This document shows positions 8,168-18,022 of a DNA stretch of 64,000 nt, piece after piece. Every line of letters starts with the position of its first letter. Position 1 is the stretch's first letter. A program made the translations under genes and the position numbers. Below the pieces are notes generated by a model, which made no database searches, was not told the origin of the DNA, and worked only from the letters and a program-made list of their open reading frames with translations. The stretch is from Peribacillus simplex. GTDB lineage: Bacteria > Bacillota > Bacilli > Bacillales > DSM-1321. The stretch covers positions 2,260,001-2,324,000 of the forward strand of contig NZ_CP011008.1 in NCBI RefSeq assembly GCF_001578185.1, given 5' to 3'.

Positions 8168-10598
8168 AGAAACGTTTAGAGATTTGCCGCTTGAAGAGGT
8201 AATCGGAGACCGCTTCGGGCGATACAGTAAATATATTATCCAAGATCGGGCACTGCCAGATGCAAGGGACGGATTAAAACCGGTACAGCGCAGGATATTG
8301 TATGCGATGCATGTAGAAGGAAATACACAGGAAAAAGGATTTAGGAAATCAGCAAAAACAGTCGGTAATGTAATTGGTAACTATCACCCCCATGGAGATT
8401 CATCTGTTTATGAGGCAATGGTCCGGATGAGCCAAGACTGGAAGCTTCGGAAAGTCATGGTTCAAATGCACGGAAACAATGGTAGTATTGATGGGGATCC
8501 GCCTGCTGCGATGCGGTATACTGAAGCCAGGCTTTCATCGATCGCCTCAGAGATGTTACGTGATATTGAAAAAAGGACTGTAGATTTTGTACCGAACTTC
8601 GATGATACTTCGGAAGAACCCATTGTATTGCCAGCAATGTTCCCTAACTTGCTTGTAAACGGATCCACAGGAATATCTGCCGGCTACGCAACGGAAATCC
8701 CACCACATCAAATAGGTGAAGTCATTGATGCAGCCATTATGCGAATCGATAAGCCTGAAGCGACAGTCGCTGATTTAATGACGGTCATTAAGGGGCCGGA
8801 TTTCCCTACAGGCGGTATCATTCAAGGAATTGAAGGCATTCGAAAAGCCTATGAAACAGGTAAAGGGAAAATCATCATTCGCGGCTTGGCGGAAGTGGAA
8901 ACGATTCGCGGCGGCAAACAGCAAATCGTCATCACTGAAATCCCATATGAAGTCAATAAAGCGAACCTTGTTAAGAAAATGGATGAGTTCCGTCTTGACC
9001 GGAAAGTTGAAGGCATCGCTGAAGTAAGGGATGAAACGGACCGTACAGGACTGCGTATCGTCATTGAATTGAAAAAAGAAGCGGATGCAAATGGAGTCCT
9101 GCATTATTTATATAAAAATTCCGATCTTCAAATTGCTTACAATTTTAATATGGTCGCGATTTATAAAAAACGGCCGACATTGATGAGCCTGCCAAAAATG
9201 CTTGATGCGTATATCGATCACCGTAAAGAGGTAATTGTGAATCGTTCCCGTTATGAGTTGCAAAAAGCACATGACAGGGCACATATCGTAGATGGTTTAG
9301 TGAAGGCTTTGTCCATATTAGATGAAGTCATCTCTGTCATCCGTGCGTCTAAAGATAAACGGAATGCCAAAGATAACCTCATTGCTAAATTCGCTTTTAC
9401 AGAAGCGCAAGCTGAAGCCATTGTTTCCTTACAGTTATATAGGCTGACAAATACTGATATTACGGCACTTGAAGCAGAGGCAGCGGAATTGAAGAACAAA
9501 ATTGAGGAATTGACCAAGATTCTCGGCAGTGAAAAAGTCCTTCTTCAAGTGATAAAAAAAGAACTTCGATTCATTAAAAAGGGCTTTGATGACGGACGGC
9601 GTTCCAAAATAGAAAAAGAAATTGAAGAAATCAAAATTAATCTTGAAGTCTTGATCGCGAGTGAAGACGTGATGGTGACAGTGACGAAAGAAGGGTATGT
9701 TAAACGGACGTCATTACGGTCATTTGCAGCTTCAGGCGGTCTTGATTTTGGCATGAAGGATTCCGATCGCCTGCTCCAGAGGCTGGAGATGAATACAACA
9801 GATGTCCTGTTGCTTTTCACATCCAAAGGGAACTACCTCTATTGTCCAGTTCATCAGCTTCCTGACATTCGATGGAAGGAAACAGGTCAGCATATCGCGA
9901 ACATCATTCCGATTGACAGAGAAGAACAAATTATAAAAGCGATTCCGATCAAAGATTTTACCCTGCCGCAATTCTTAGTGTTCATCACGAAAAATGGTAT
10001 GGTTAAAAAGACTGAAATAGCTTCTTATAAAGCACAGAGACATTCAAAACCGTTGGTTGGTGTCAATTTAAAAGGTGAAGATGAACTGGTCGATGTCCAT
10101 CATACCGATGGACAGGCAGACCTTTTCCTAGTCACTCATAACGGCTATGGTTTATGGTTTGATGAAGAAGAAGTAAGTATTGTCGGTGTCCGGGCAGCAG
10201 GAGTCAAAGGGATTAATTTGAAGGAAGATGACTATGTCATTGGCGGAAAGGTTTTAGCCAAGGATAGTAAAGAATCGATCTTTATAGTTACCCAGCGCGG
10301 AGCCATCAAGAAAATGAAATTAACCGAGTTTGAAAAAACGAGCCGGGCAAAACGGGGTGTCGTGGTCTTGAGGGAATTGAAATCAAATCCTCATAGGGTC
10401 ATTGGATTTGATACCATTAACAAAACCGACAGTCTTTTCATTCTTTCTGAAAAGGGAATCATTGAAACCATCCATGCCGCTTCATTAAAAAATCATGATC
10501 GTTACACGAATGGATCTTTTGTTTTTGATGAAACGGTTAGTGGAAAAGCGAAAGAAATGTGGAAAATATCATTGGAAGATGACTCTGCCATTGAGTAG
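8157..10598 (+). CDS. parC: DNA topoisomerase IV subunit A (ParC)
   Basis: 813 residues from ATG 8157, which has GAGGAGG 10 bases upstream within parE. The catalytic tyrosine is Y121 in [10 protein letters not shown]. The quinolone-resistance region reads [12 protein letters not shown], with S82 and E86, equivalent to S80 and E84 of S. aureus GrlA, both wild type. The C-terminal half carries beta-pinwheel GyrA-box-like repeats that bind DNA. ParC cuts and rejoins DNA as a ParC2ParE2 tetramer. Overlap with parE suggests translational coupling. Confidence 0.97.
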   Translation: MAFEETFRDLPLEEVIGDRFGRYSKYIIQDRALPDARDGLKPVQRRILYAMHVEGNTQEKGFRKSAKTVGNVIGNYHPHGDSSVYEAMVRMSQDWKLRKVMVQMHGNNGSIDGDPPAAMRYTEARLSSIASEMLRDIEKRTVDFVPNFDDTSEEPIVLPAMFPNLLVNGSTGISAGYATEIPPHQIGEVIDAAIMRIDKPEATVADLMTVIKGPDFPTGGIIQGIEGIRKAYETGKGKIIIRGLAEVETIRGGKQQIVITEIPYEVNKANLVKKMDEFRLDRKVEGIAEVRDETDRTGLRIVIELKKEADANGVLHYLYKNSDLQIAYNFNMVAIYKKRPTLMSLPKMLDAYIDHRKEVIVNRSRYELQKAHDRAHIVDGLVKALSILDEVISVIRASKDKRNAKDNLIAKFAFTEAQAEAIVSLQLYRLTNTDITALEAEAAELKNKIEELTKILGSEKVLLQVIKKELRFIKKGFDDGRRSKIEKEIEEIKINLEVLIASEDVMVTVTKEGYVKRTSLRSFAASGGLDFGMKDSDRLLQRLEMNTTDVLLLFTSKGNYLYCPVHQLPDIRWKETGQHIANIIPIDREEQIIKAIPIKDFTLPQFLVFITKNGMVKKTEIASYKAQRHSKPLVGVNLKGEDELVDVHHTDGQADLFLVTHNGYGLWFDEEEVSIVGVRAAGVKGINLKEDDYVIGGKVLAKDSKESIFIVTQRGAIKKMKLTEFEKTSRAKRGVVVLRELKSNPHRVIGFDTINKTDSLFILSEKGIIETIHAASLKNHDRYTNGSFVFDETVSGKAKEMWKISLEDDSAIE

Positions 10599-10611
10599 TG
10601 AATCATTTTTT

Positions 10612-10650
10612 AAAACGGGATGCTGATTATAATCAGCATCCCGTTTTATA
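10612..10650 (+). terminator. Strong terminator after parC
   Basis: A perfect palindrome with arms AAAACGGGATGCTGATT and AATCAGCATCCCGTTTT around TA, followed by ATATT. Confidence 0.9.
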
Positions 10651-10915
10651 TTGTAACAACAAATGGACAGTAAGCAGTTGATATGCAACAGTTATATCTG
10701 TCAAGAAAATACCCCGGTCATCACCATGTATATTGACTTCATACTGTGGTTACCTTCTTAAGTCAAAAATGACTTATTGAGTCATTTTTAAATACTTGTA
10801 TTACGAACTTAAAAATCTTACTCGAGCCATAAATAATTAAATTTTGAATTTTAATTTCGATTGAATCTAGGTAGTATAACGATTTATTTTGGCATATTCC
10901 TTGCGTCTTGTTTGT

Positions 10916-11260
10916 ATGACTTCCAATTCAGCAATTAAATGGATCACGGGCATTCCAAAAGAGTATTATAGTGAACCGGCAGTGACCGAGAGCGGAAAAT
11001 ACATTAACCGTTCGGATTACCCGAATTATAAAGGGTATATCGAACCTTTTACAACATAGGCTTGGAATATTTTCGGCAAGAAAAATGCCGCGTTACCAAC
11101 TTATTCTCAATAGGGTAAAGGCTGGACGAAAGCCGTTCTTCCATATTGGGAAAAGCAAGGCGGTGTCGATTATAATTCGTCGATTGATGAAAATGGAGGA
11201 TTTGCACCAACAATTGTCGTAGGCGCAGTAGAATTCGGGAAAGTTGTCCCCATCCGTTAA
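10916..11260 (+). pseudogene. Unrecognised gene with two in-frame TAG codons
   Basis: One frame runs from ATG 10916 to TAA 11260 (114 codons) and is broken only by TAG at 11057-11059 and TAG at 11111-11113. The composition is protein-like, rich in Tyr, Gly and Pro: KYINRSDYPNYKGYIEPF, AWNIFGKKNAALPTYSQ, GWTKAVLPYWEKQGGVDYN. I do not recognise the family. Both stops fall where TAT/TAC (Tyr) would fit. A decaying gene, probably already truncated at its start, is the simplest reading. No frameshift is needed to join the parts. Confidence 0.55.
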
Positions 11261-11332
11261 CTAGGTCAAGGGATGGAGGTGTCCCGGGTCCGGCGAAGTA
11301 TCCTAGTTTAGCATTTTGTTATATTACTTTGA

Positions 11333-11371
11333 GTGTACTGTTCCCAAATTTGGGGAACAGTACACGTTTTT
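11333..11371 (+). terminator. Terminator hairpin downstream of the broken gene
   Basis: GTGTACTGTTCCC pairs perfectly with GGGAACAGTACAC around a short AAATTTG loop, followed by GTTTTT. Confidence 0.8.
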
Positions 11372-11568
11372 AATTGTAGAAAAAGTCAGGACAAAAAAGA
11401 AGGATCCTATGAGGGAATTACGGCACATTAATAGGTATATATCCACGATTATATCCAGAGTAATGAAATTTTCATGGATTCCGGATAATGTGCAATGGCA
11501 ATGGTTTTTTAGGAAATAAATGAATGCTTACTAAAAAAACAACACAAAAATATCTTGTATCCAAGTAA

Positions 11569-11582
11569 TGAAAACGCTATCA
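11569..11582 (+). promoter_or_regulatory. cre (CcpA) box in the murQ promoter region
   Basis: TGAAAACGCTATCA fits the Bacillus cre consensus WTGNAANCGNWWNCAW, flanked by A and T as expected. It overlaps a possible promoter TTGTAT (11555-11560) - 17 - TATCAT (11578-11583), so CcpA binding would repress. The B. subtilis murQ operon is also under catabolite repression. Confidence 0.75.
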
Positions 11583-11593
11583 TTGAATATAAT

Positions 11594-11610
11594 ATGAAAT
11601 ATAATTTCAT
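11594..11610. promoter_or_regulatory. Palindrome, candidate MurR operator
   Basis: ATGAAAT-ATA-ATTTCAT, 7-bp perfect arms with a 3-base centre, lies just downstream of the possible murQ promoter and 45 bases before the ribosome site. RpiR-family regulators such as MurR bind palindromes of this kind next to their operons. No binding data exist here. Confidence 0.55.
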
Positions 11611-11666
11611 TATTATCTATTGAATAATGAAATTTTATTTAAGTAATTGATAATAGGAGGATTCAA

Positions 11667-12581
11667 TTGCCTATGGAAGAACATCTGCGTTCATTAACGA
11701 CTGAATTACGGAACGAAGATACGATGAATATCGATAGTGTAAATACGATGGAAATCATTTCAGCAATCAATAAGGAAGATTTAAAAGTGGCAGCAGCGGT
11801 CCAGGAGGTTTTGCCAGAAATAAAAACGGTAGTTGAATGGGCTTTAGAATCATTAAAAAAAGGTGGGAGACTCGTATACATCGGTGCAGGAACGAGTGGA
11901 AGACTCGGTGTGCTGGATGCCGTGGAATGTCCACCGACATTCAGCACACCACCTGATAGGGTGCTTGGCATAATCGCAGGAGGGGAAAAGGCGTTTGTTC
12001 GAGCCATCGAAGGAGCGGAGGATAAAGAAGAGTTTGGGGAATGTGATTTAATCGACGTGGATCTAACAGCAAATGATACGGTAATTGGCATTGCGGCAAG
12101 CGGCCGTACCCCATATGTGAAAGGCGCTTTACGTTATGCAAGAAAGGTTGGGGCTAAAGCGGTGGCATTATCATGCAATAAAAACGCGAGCATCACAGAA
12201 GCAGCCGATATAGGGATTGAAGTGGTGGTCGGACCGGAAGTCTTAACAGGTTCCACAAGAATGAAAGCGGCAACCGCACAGAAAATGGTCCTCAATATGA
12301 TCTCAACGGCTACCATGATCCGGTTGGGAAAAGTCTATGAAAATCTGATGGTTGATGTAAATGTCAGTAATCAAAAACTGAAGGATCGTGCAATTAGCAT
12401 CATAGAAACTTTAACAAATGCTGACTATGATCATGCTTTGAATATGCTTGAAAAAGCAAATAATCAAGTTAAACCAGCGATAGTCATGATAAAAACGTCA
12501 ACAGATTATGATAAAGCAATGGAGTTACTAGAAAAAGCGGGTGGAGATGTCAGAAAAGCCATTTCGATCTATGAAGATTAA
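11667..12581 (+). CDS. murQ: N-acetylmuramic acid 6-phosphate etherase MurQ
   Basis: 304 residues with a SIS sugar-isomerase domain. Signatures are [20 protein letters not shown] near 70, [17 protein letters not shown] near 140 and [17 protein letters not shown] near 195. MurQ cleaves the D-lactyl ether of MurNAc-6-phosphate to GlcNAc-6-phosphate in the cytoplasm. AGGAGG lies 6 bases before TTG 11667 and 12 before ATG 11673; TTG was kept, but either may be used. It is the first gene of the murQ-murR-murP-mupG-nagZ-namZ operon. Confidence 0.95.
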   Translation: MPMEEHLRSLTTELRNEDTMNIDSVNTMEIISAINKEDLKVAAAVQEVLPEIKTVVEWALESLKKGGRLVYIGAGTSGRLGVLDAVECPPTFSTPPDRVLGIIAGGEKAFVRAIEGAEDKEEFGECDLIDVDLTANDTVIGIAASGRTPYVKGALRYARKVGAKAVALSCNKNASITEAADIGIEVVVGPEVLTGSTRMKAATAQKMVLNMISTATMIRLGKVYENLMVDVNVSNQKLKDRAISIIETLTNADYDHALNMLEKANNQVKPAIVMIKTSTDYDKAMELLEKAGGDVRKAISIYED

Positions 12582-12592
12582 GGAGGGAAGCA

Positions 12593-13450
12593 ATGGCTAC
12601 AGGAGGATTATCCATCATACAGACGATGTTGAGCAAGCTCCCGCAATCAGAACAAAAACTAGCAGAATATATTCTTCAGAATCCTCATGAAGTTGTGAAC
12701 AGCACTGTACAGGAATTGAGTACTTCTGCTCAAACAAGCGGGGCTGCTGTTATTAGGTTGTGTAAATCGCTCGGAATAAAAGGGTTTCAAGATTTGAAAA
12801 TAAGGATTGCCGGAGATTTGATGAAGACTGTTGAACAGGGCTACAGGGATATCGAGCCCTCAGAATCACTGTATCGGATTGTTGAAAAAACAACGAGTAA
12901 TTCGATTCAGTCCATTCGAGACACATCTGAAATAATCGATCACGACACTCTGAAACAGGCGATAACGTTGATGCTGAACGCTAAAACTGTCCACTTTTGC
13001 GGAGTGGGTGCCTCGAATATAGTTGCTGCAGACGCTCAGCAAAAATTACTTCGCATCAATAAAGGGGCAACGGCTTTTACGGATATGCATTTAGTTGCAA
13101 CCCTGATTGCAAATGCTGATGAAAATGACATCGTTTTTGCCATTTCATTCTCTGGGGAAACACCTGAAGTTGTCAATATACTGAAGCTTGCTAAAGAACG
13201 TGGTGTCAAGACGATCGGGCTGACTCATTTTGGCCAAACAACGGTATCTTCCTTGTGTGACGCCACACTGTATACATCCTTTTCGAATGAAGCACCATTT
13301 AGGAGTGCAGCGACATCATCAAGATTGGCGCAGTTATATATGATTGATATTTTGTTTTTGGGGATGGCTTCAGAGCAATATGAAGAGACTGTCCAATATA
13401 TTGATAATACCAAGTCTGCAATCAAGTCGATGACGGATCGTTATAAATGA
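12593..13450 (+). CDS. murR: RpiR-family regulator of the MurNAc operon (MurR)
   Basis: 285 residues. An N-terminal HTH_6 domain (about 1-80) contains TVQELSTSAQTSGAAVIRLC. A C-terminal SIS domain (about 120-260) contains VHFCGVGASNIVAADAQQKL and ISFSGETPEVVN. The SIS domain presumably senses MurNAc-6-phosphate, by analogy with E. coli MurR. It starts 11 bases after murQ with GGAGGGAAGC before the ATG. A palindrome at 11594-11610 could be its operator. Order and sequence match B. subtilis murR (ybbH). Confidence 0.92.
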   Translation: MATGGLSIIQTMLSKLPQSEQKLAEYILQNPHEVVNSTVQELSTSAQTSGAAVIRLCKSLGIKGFQDLKIRIAGDLMKTVEQGYRDIEPSESLYRIVEKTTSNSIQSIRDTSEIIDHDTLKQAITLMLNAKTVHFCGVGASNIVAADAQQKLLRINKGATAFTDMHLVATLIANADENDIVFAISFSGETPEVVNILKLAKERGVKTIGLTHFGQTTVSSLCDATLYTSFSNEAPFRSAATSSRLAQLYMIDILFLGMASEQYEETVQYIDNTKSAIKSMTDRYK

Positions 13451-13482
13451 ATATTACGAGATTTGACAAAGGGGGCTTTTAA

Positions 13483-14850
13483 ATGGGTAAGGGGGATAAG
13501 TACGCCAGTTTAGCAGAAGAGTTATTGGGGAAATTAGGCGGGGCATCAAATGTTGCCGATGCTGCACATTGTATGACCAGACTAAGGGTATTGCCAATCG
13601 ATCGTTTAAAAGTAAACATGGAAGATATAAAAAATACGGAAGGTGTTCTGGGCGTCATTGAAGAGGAAACGATACAAATCGTCCTTGGGCCAGGCGTGGT
13701 GAACAAGGTTCATACAGAATTTGAAAAGCTTTTGGAATCTTACGGCGGTTTAAACTTAAAAGAGGTGGCATCGAAGAACAAATCAGAGAATGATAGAAAA
13801 AATGCAAAACCTTTTAAACTTTTTTTACGCAGGATTGCAAGTATTTTCATCCCTTTAATTCCCGCCTTAGTGGCATCCGGTTTGATTACCGGTATAACAA
13901 AAGCGACCGTTCAAGCGGGGTGGCTTGCAGCAGAATCGCAATTAGCCATCATATTAACCGTTATTGGATCTGGTTTGTTTGCCTACCTGGGGATTTTGGT
14001 TGGGACCAATGCCGCTAAGGAATACGGCGGATCCCCTGCACTTGGTGCGTTGGCGGGTATCTTGGTCATCAATCCGGCGGTCGGCGACATTTCCCTGTTC
14101 GGTGAAAATTTGCTCCCTGGCCGCGGTGGGTTGATAGGAGTCCTCTTTGCCGCTATTTTCATAGCCTTGGTGGAAAAACAGGTCAGGAAATTCATTCCTC
14201 AATCACTTGATATCATTTTGACGCCAACCATCTCTTTACTCATTACTGGGATTGTCACTTACATTGTTTTTATGCCGGTAGGAGGGTTTTTATCGGATGC
14301 CATTACGACAGGGTTATTGAATGTGTTGGACTTCGGCGGTGTTGTGGCTGGATTCGTGCTTGGTGCGGCCTTCCTTCCCCTAGTCATTACTGGTTTACAT
14401 CAAGGTTTAACGCCTGTCCATCTAGAATTGATCAATTCTATCGGGGATGATCCGCTGCTTCCCATTTTGGCAATGGGTGGTGCAGGCCAAGTTGGGGCGG
14501 CATTTGCCATCTATATGAAAACGAAGAAAGCGAGTTTAAAGAGGGCAATCGGCGGAGGCCTTCCTTCAGGGATGCTTGGTATCGGCGAACCCCTTATATT
14601 TGGAGTGACTCTGCCACTGGGCCGGCCTTTCTTAACTGCCTGTTTAGGTGCTGGAGTAGGCGGGGCATTCCAAGCACAATTTGGAATTGCGACGTCGTCC
14701 ATTGGTGTTTCTGGACTGCCGCTTACCTTTTTAGTGCATCCAAATCAAATCGGTCTATTCTTGGCTGGGTTGTTCATTTCCTATATAGCAGGATTTATTT
14801 TTACGTATTTGTTTGGATTTAATGATGAAATGGCTGTTGAATTCAAGTGA
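13483..14850 (+). CDS. murP: PTS MurNAc-type permease, EIIBC (MurP)
   Basis: 455 residues. The EIIB domain is N-terminal, with the phosphorylated cysteine C30 in AAHCMTRLRV. The EIIC domain (about 110-450) has ten or so membrane helices and the GIGEPLIFGVTLP substrate loop. There is no EIIA domain, so a glucose-type EIIA encoded elsewhere must supply phosphate. It imports and phosphorylates MurNAc or, as in S. aureus, MurNAc-GlcNAc. The next gene overlaps its stop, which favours coupled expression with MupG. Confidence 0.92.
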   Translation: MGKGDKYASLAEELLGKLGGASNVADAAHCMTRLRVLPIDRLKVNMEDIKNTEGVLGVIEEETIQIVLGPGVVNKVHTEFEKLLESYGGLNLKEVASKNKSENDRKNAKPFKLFLRRIASIFIPLIPALVASGLITGITKATVQAGWLAAESQLAIILTVIGSGLFAYLGILVGTNAAKEYGGSPALGALAGILVINPAVGDISLFGENLLPGRGGLIGVLFAAIFIALVEKQVRKFIPQSLDIILTPTISLLITGIVTYIVFMPVGGFLSDAITTGLLNVLDFGGVVAGFVLGAAFLPLVITGLHQGLTPVHLELINSIGDDPLLPILAMGGAGQVGAAFAIYMKTKKASLKRAIGGGLPSGMLGIGEPLIFGVTLPLGRPFLTACLGAGVGGAFQAQFGIATSSIGVSGLPLTFLVHPNQIGLFLAGLFISYIAGFIFTYLFGFNDEMAVEFK

Positions 14851-15881
14851 TCGGAATCTCTTTTTATCTACAGGATCCACTTGCAGAAGCACAAATCAAC
14901 CATGCTGCTAACCTAGGAGTGAAAAGGGCCTTTACCTCGCTTCATATTCCTGAAGAAAAGGGTGACCTCGTAAAAAGGCTGATCAGGCTTTTAAAGCTTT
15001 CAGAGTCCTATGGAATGGAAATCCATGCGGATGTGACATTAAACACTCTTGATCATTTAGGGATTGGCAGATTTACGGATTTAAGGCAATTGGGTATTAA
15101 AGGTATTCGACTTGATGATGGGTTTGATCGAGAAACTGTTACATCTTTATCCAAAGTGTTTTCCCTCTCACTGAATGCAAGTACGTTAAATGAAGATGAA
15201 CTTCTAGCCATACTCGGAAGCGGCGTAGAACCGGAAAGTTTGATAGCTTGGCATAACTTTTATCCAAGGCGTGAAACGGGCCTTGAGGAAGAATTCTTTC
15301 ATGAACAAAATCGAATATTCAAGAAATACGGTATACCGATCTTTGCTTTCATCCCGGGTGCCGGAGGTAAACGCGGTCCTCTTCATGATGGCCTTCCGAC
15401 GCTTGAAAAACACAGGTTAATTAATCCTTACGCTGCCGGTGTTGAGCTATTTCAGCATGTGGACGGAGTTTACGTAGGAGATCAAGGAACCGAGAATAAT
15501 TTGCTTGAGAATCTAACTGTCTATAAAAATCTCAATATTCTTTCTATTAGAATGGAATCCCAACTTTTTCAAGGCGGTCAGTATAAATTAAGGCCAGATG
15601 TTTCTCAAGATGTTTTCCGGCTGCAAAATACCCGCATCTCAGCAAATATCGTGCCGAGTAATACAGTTACACGCAGCCTTGGATCCATAACGATGGACAA
15701 TGATGCTTACGGAAGGTATCGGGGAGAGATTCAAATTTGCAGGAGAGACCTGGAGGCTGATCATAGAGTCAATGTGATAGGGCGAGTAATAGTTGAAGAT
15801 ATTCCCTTGCTTTCCCTTCTAAAACCTGGTCAATCCATAGAACTGTTGAGTGAAGGGAAAGTGAGATCGAACGATCAATGA
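14847..15881 (+). CDS. mupG: 6-phospho-N-acetylmuramidase MupG (DUF871 family)
   Basis: 344 residues of the DUF871 family. A TIM-barrel domain (about 1-240) starts IGISFYLQDPLAEAQINHAA and includes IKGIRLDDGFD and LIAWHNFYPRRETGLE. A smaller C-terminal domain with VDGVYVGDQGTEN and ITMDNDAYGRYRGE follows. S. aureus MupG hydrolyses MurNAc-6-phosphate-GlcNAc inside the cell after PTS uptake. The GTG start overlaps the murP TGA. B. subtilis has amiE at this place; here mupG replaces it. Function is inferred from family and operon. Confidence 0.88.
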   Translation: MIGISFYLQDPLAEAQINHAANLGVKRAFTSLHIPEEKGDLVKRLIRLLKLSESYGMEIHADVTLNTLDHLGIGRFTDLRQLGIKGIRLDDGFDRETVTSLSKVFSLSLNASTLNEDELLAILGSGVEPESLIAWHNFYPRRETGLEEEFFHEQNRIFKKYGIPIFAFIPGAGGKRGPLHDGLPTLEKHRLINPYAAGVELFQHVDGVYVGDQGTENNLLENLTVYKNLNILSIRMESQLFQGGQYKLRPDVSQDVFRLQNTRISANIVPSNTVTRSLGSITMDNDAYGRYRGEIQICRRDLEADHRVNVIGRVIVEDIPLLSLLKPGQSIELLSEGKVRSNDQ

Positions 15882-16067
15882 AACTGGGATAAACGGATAT
15901 ATTACATGAAGGCTTGTTAAAGAGGCGGCTGATGGGATTCCAAATGCTGCCTTGATTTCTTTATAGGATCTATTTAGATCATTTCCATTCATTTTCACCC
16001 CTTTCATGGTACTGGATATGGAAGTGTTACTACAAGAACTTAAAGGTAAACAAGGGAGGAAGCCTAA

Positions 16068-18009
16068 ATGATAATAAGGATATGTGTCCCAGCTGGAATC
16101 GCATTATTCTTGGTTATATCCATTCTGAGAGGGAATGCGGCTGCAACGAAATTAGAGAACGAAAATTCAGCATCGGATGTTCAGAAAATCGTTGAAAACA
16201 TGACAGTTGATGAAAAAGTCGGCCAAATGCTCATGCCGGATTTTCGTAATTGGAAAAAAAAAGAAGAAGTGAAGGCCAAAGGATTTATTGAAATGAACTC
16301 AGAAATTGCAAGCATCATTAAAAAATATCATCTAGGCGGTGTGATTTTGTTCGCTGAGAATGTAGTCGACACCGAACAAACGGTTCGGCTCACGGATGGT
16401 TTGCAGATGGCAAGCCAAGACCTTCCGCTGTTCATAACGATTGATCAGGAAGGTGGAATCGTAACCCGCCTTCAAACCGGAACGAACCTTCCAGGTAATA
16501 TGGCGCTTGGTGCAACCAGAAATGAGAATTACGCTTACCAAACTGGAGAAATCATTGGGAGGGAACTGTCGTCACTTGGCATAAATGTCAATTTTGGGCC
16601 GTCTGTCGATGTCAATAATAATCCCGGAAATCCAGTTATTGGCGTTCGCTCCTTCAGTTCTGATCCGGAACTTGTATCAAAGTTGGGCATTCAAACGATA
16701 AATGGATTGCAAAATCAGAACATGATAGCAACGGCCAAGCATTTCCCTGGCCACGGAGATACAGCAGTCGATAGTCATTATGGTCTCCCTCTTGTCTCTC
16801 ATGATAAAGAGCGCTTGCGTTCCATCGAGTTGGTTCCTTTCCAAAAGGCCATCAATGCTGGAGTGGATATGATGATGACTGCACATGTTCAATTCCCTGC
16901 ATTCGACAACACTACGTATATCAGTAAAAAAGACGGTCAAGAAATTATGGTTCCGGCAACGTTGTCACATAAGGTCATTACAGATCTTTTACGTGGAGAA
17001 ATGGGTTTTGACGGTGTTGTGGTTACAGATGCTTTGAATATGAAAGCCATTGCGGACAACTTCGGACAGGAAGAAGCTGTGGTCCTTGCCCTGAAATCGG
17101 GTGTTGATATTGCATTAGATGCCTGCACAAGTAAATTCGCTCCAAATGGAAAAGAATATAACCACTGTATTCAATGCAGTGAAGGCAGCAGTGGAAAGCG
17201 GCGAAATTCCTATAGCTCAAGTCAATCAATCTGTAACGAGGATACTTGAACTAAAAGTGAAAAGAGGGATTTTAAACCCTGATAAAACTCCAATCGATAA
17301 AAAGATCAAAACCGCGCTTCAAGTGGTCGGGAATGAAGATCATCTGAAAAAAGAAACGGAAATTGCGGAAAATGCCATCACACTATTAAAAAATGAAGGC
17401 AGAACTTTGCCTTTCAAACCTAAGAAAAATGAAAAAGTTTTAGTGCTTGCTCCTTTTGATGATCAAGTTGAATCAATGTCAAGGAGCATCCGCGAATTAG
17501 CTGATAAAAAGAAAATAAAGAAAGTCCAAATAACGGGTATGAGTTTTTCGGAAAAGTCATTTACAGATGAAGTGGCTAGACTTATTGATGAATCAGACTT
17601 TGTCATTACTGGTTCCTATATTGTTAAAAACGATCCGGCTGTCAATGATGGAGTGATCGATGATAGCGTTCAAGATTCTTCGAAGTGGGCAACAGCCTTC
17701 CCAAGAGCGGTCATGAATCATGCTAAGAAGCAAGATAAAGAATTTGTTTTAATGAGTTTAAGAAACCCTTATGATGTTGCAAATTTTGAAGAAGCGAAAG
17801 CGGTGCTTGCTGTTTACGGATTTAAAGGGTATTCGAATGGGCGTTATAGACAGCCAAATATTCCGGCAGGCATCTCGACCATTTTTGGAGGATCAAAACC
17901 TAAAGGAACTTTGCCGGTCGATATACCATCAGTGACTAAACCCTCTGAAAGCCTTTATAAACTTGGATATGGATTAGATATTAAATCAGGAAAACCCATT
18001 AAACAATAG
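16068..18009 (+). pseudogene. nagZ: Exo-beta-N-acetylglucosaminidase NagZ, frameshifted
   Basis: Two overlapping frames together encode a full NagZ of about 646 residues, against 642 in B. subtilis. The first part has a signal-peptide-like start and the complete GH3 barrel: KHFPGHGDT, the D-S-H dyad at 235-237 and nucleophile D321 in [11 protein letters not shown]. After GVDIAL (17117) one extra base, near 17118, throws the frame. The expected [12 protein letters not shown] continues at 17119 in the other frame through the C-terminal domain. GGGAGG precedes the ATG. Uninterrupted NagZ removes GlcNAc from wall fragments outside the cell. A sequencing error cannot be excluded; there is no homopolymer at the site. 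Confidence 0.88.
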
Positions 18010-18022
18010 AGGGGGAAATAAT

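Larger units (their letters stand above)
11261..11666. other. Intergenic region upstream of murQ
   Basis: About 400 bases holding a terminator hairpin at 11333-11371 and the murQ control region at 11555-11660. A 67-codon frame at 11316-11519 runs through the terminator hairpin, has no ribosome site and is not considered a gene. Confidence 0.6.

Noticed and set aside
8157-8420. Quinolone-resistance substitution in ParC
   Set aside because: S82 and E86 (GrlA S80/E84 equivalents) are wild type.
11316-11519. 67-codon frame upstream of murQ
   Set aside because: It runs through a perfect terminator stem at 11333-11371, has no ribosome site and matches nothing.
15819-16067. Possible amiE remnant between mupG and nagZ
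   Set aside because: amiE is expected here by comparison with B. subtilis, but no amidase-like segment could be seen in any frame of the 186-base gap.
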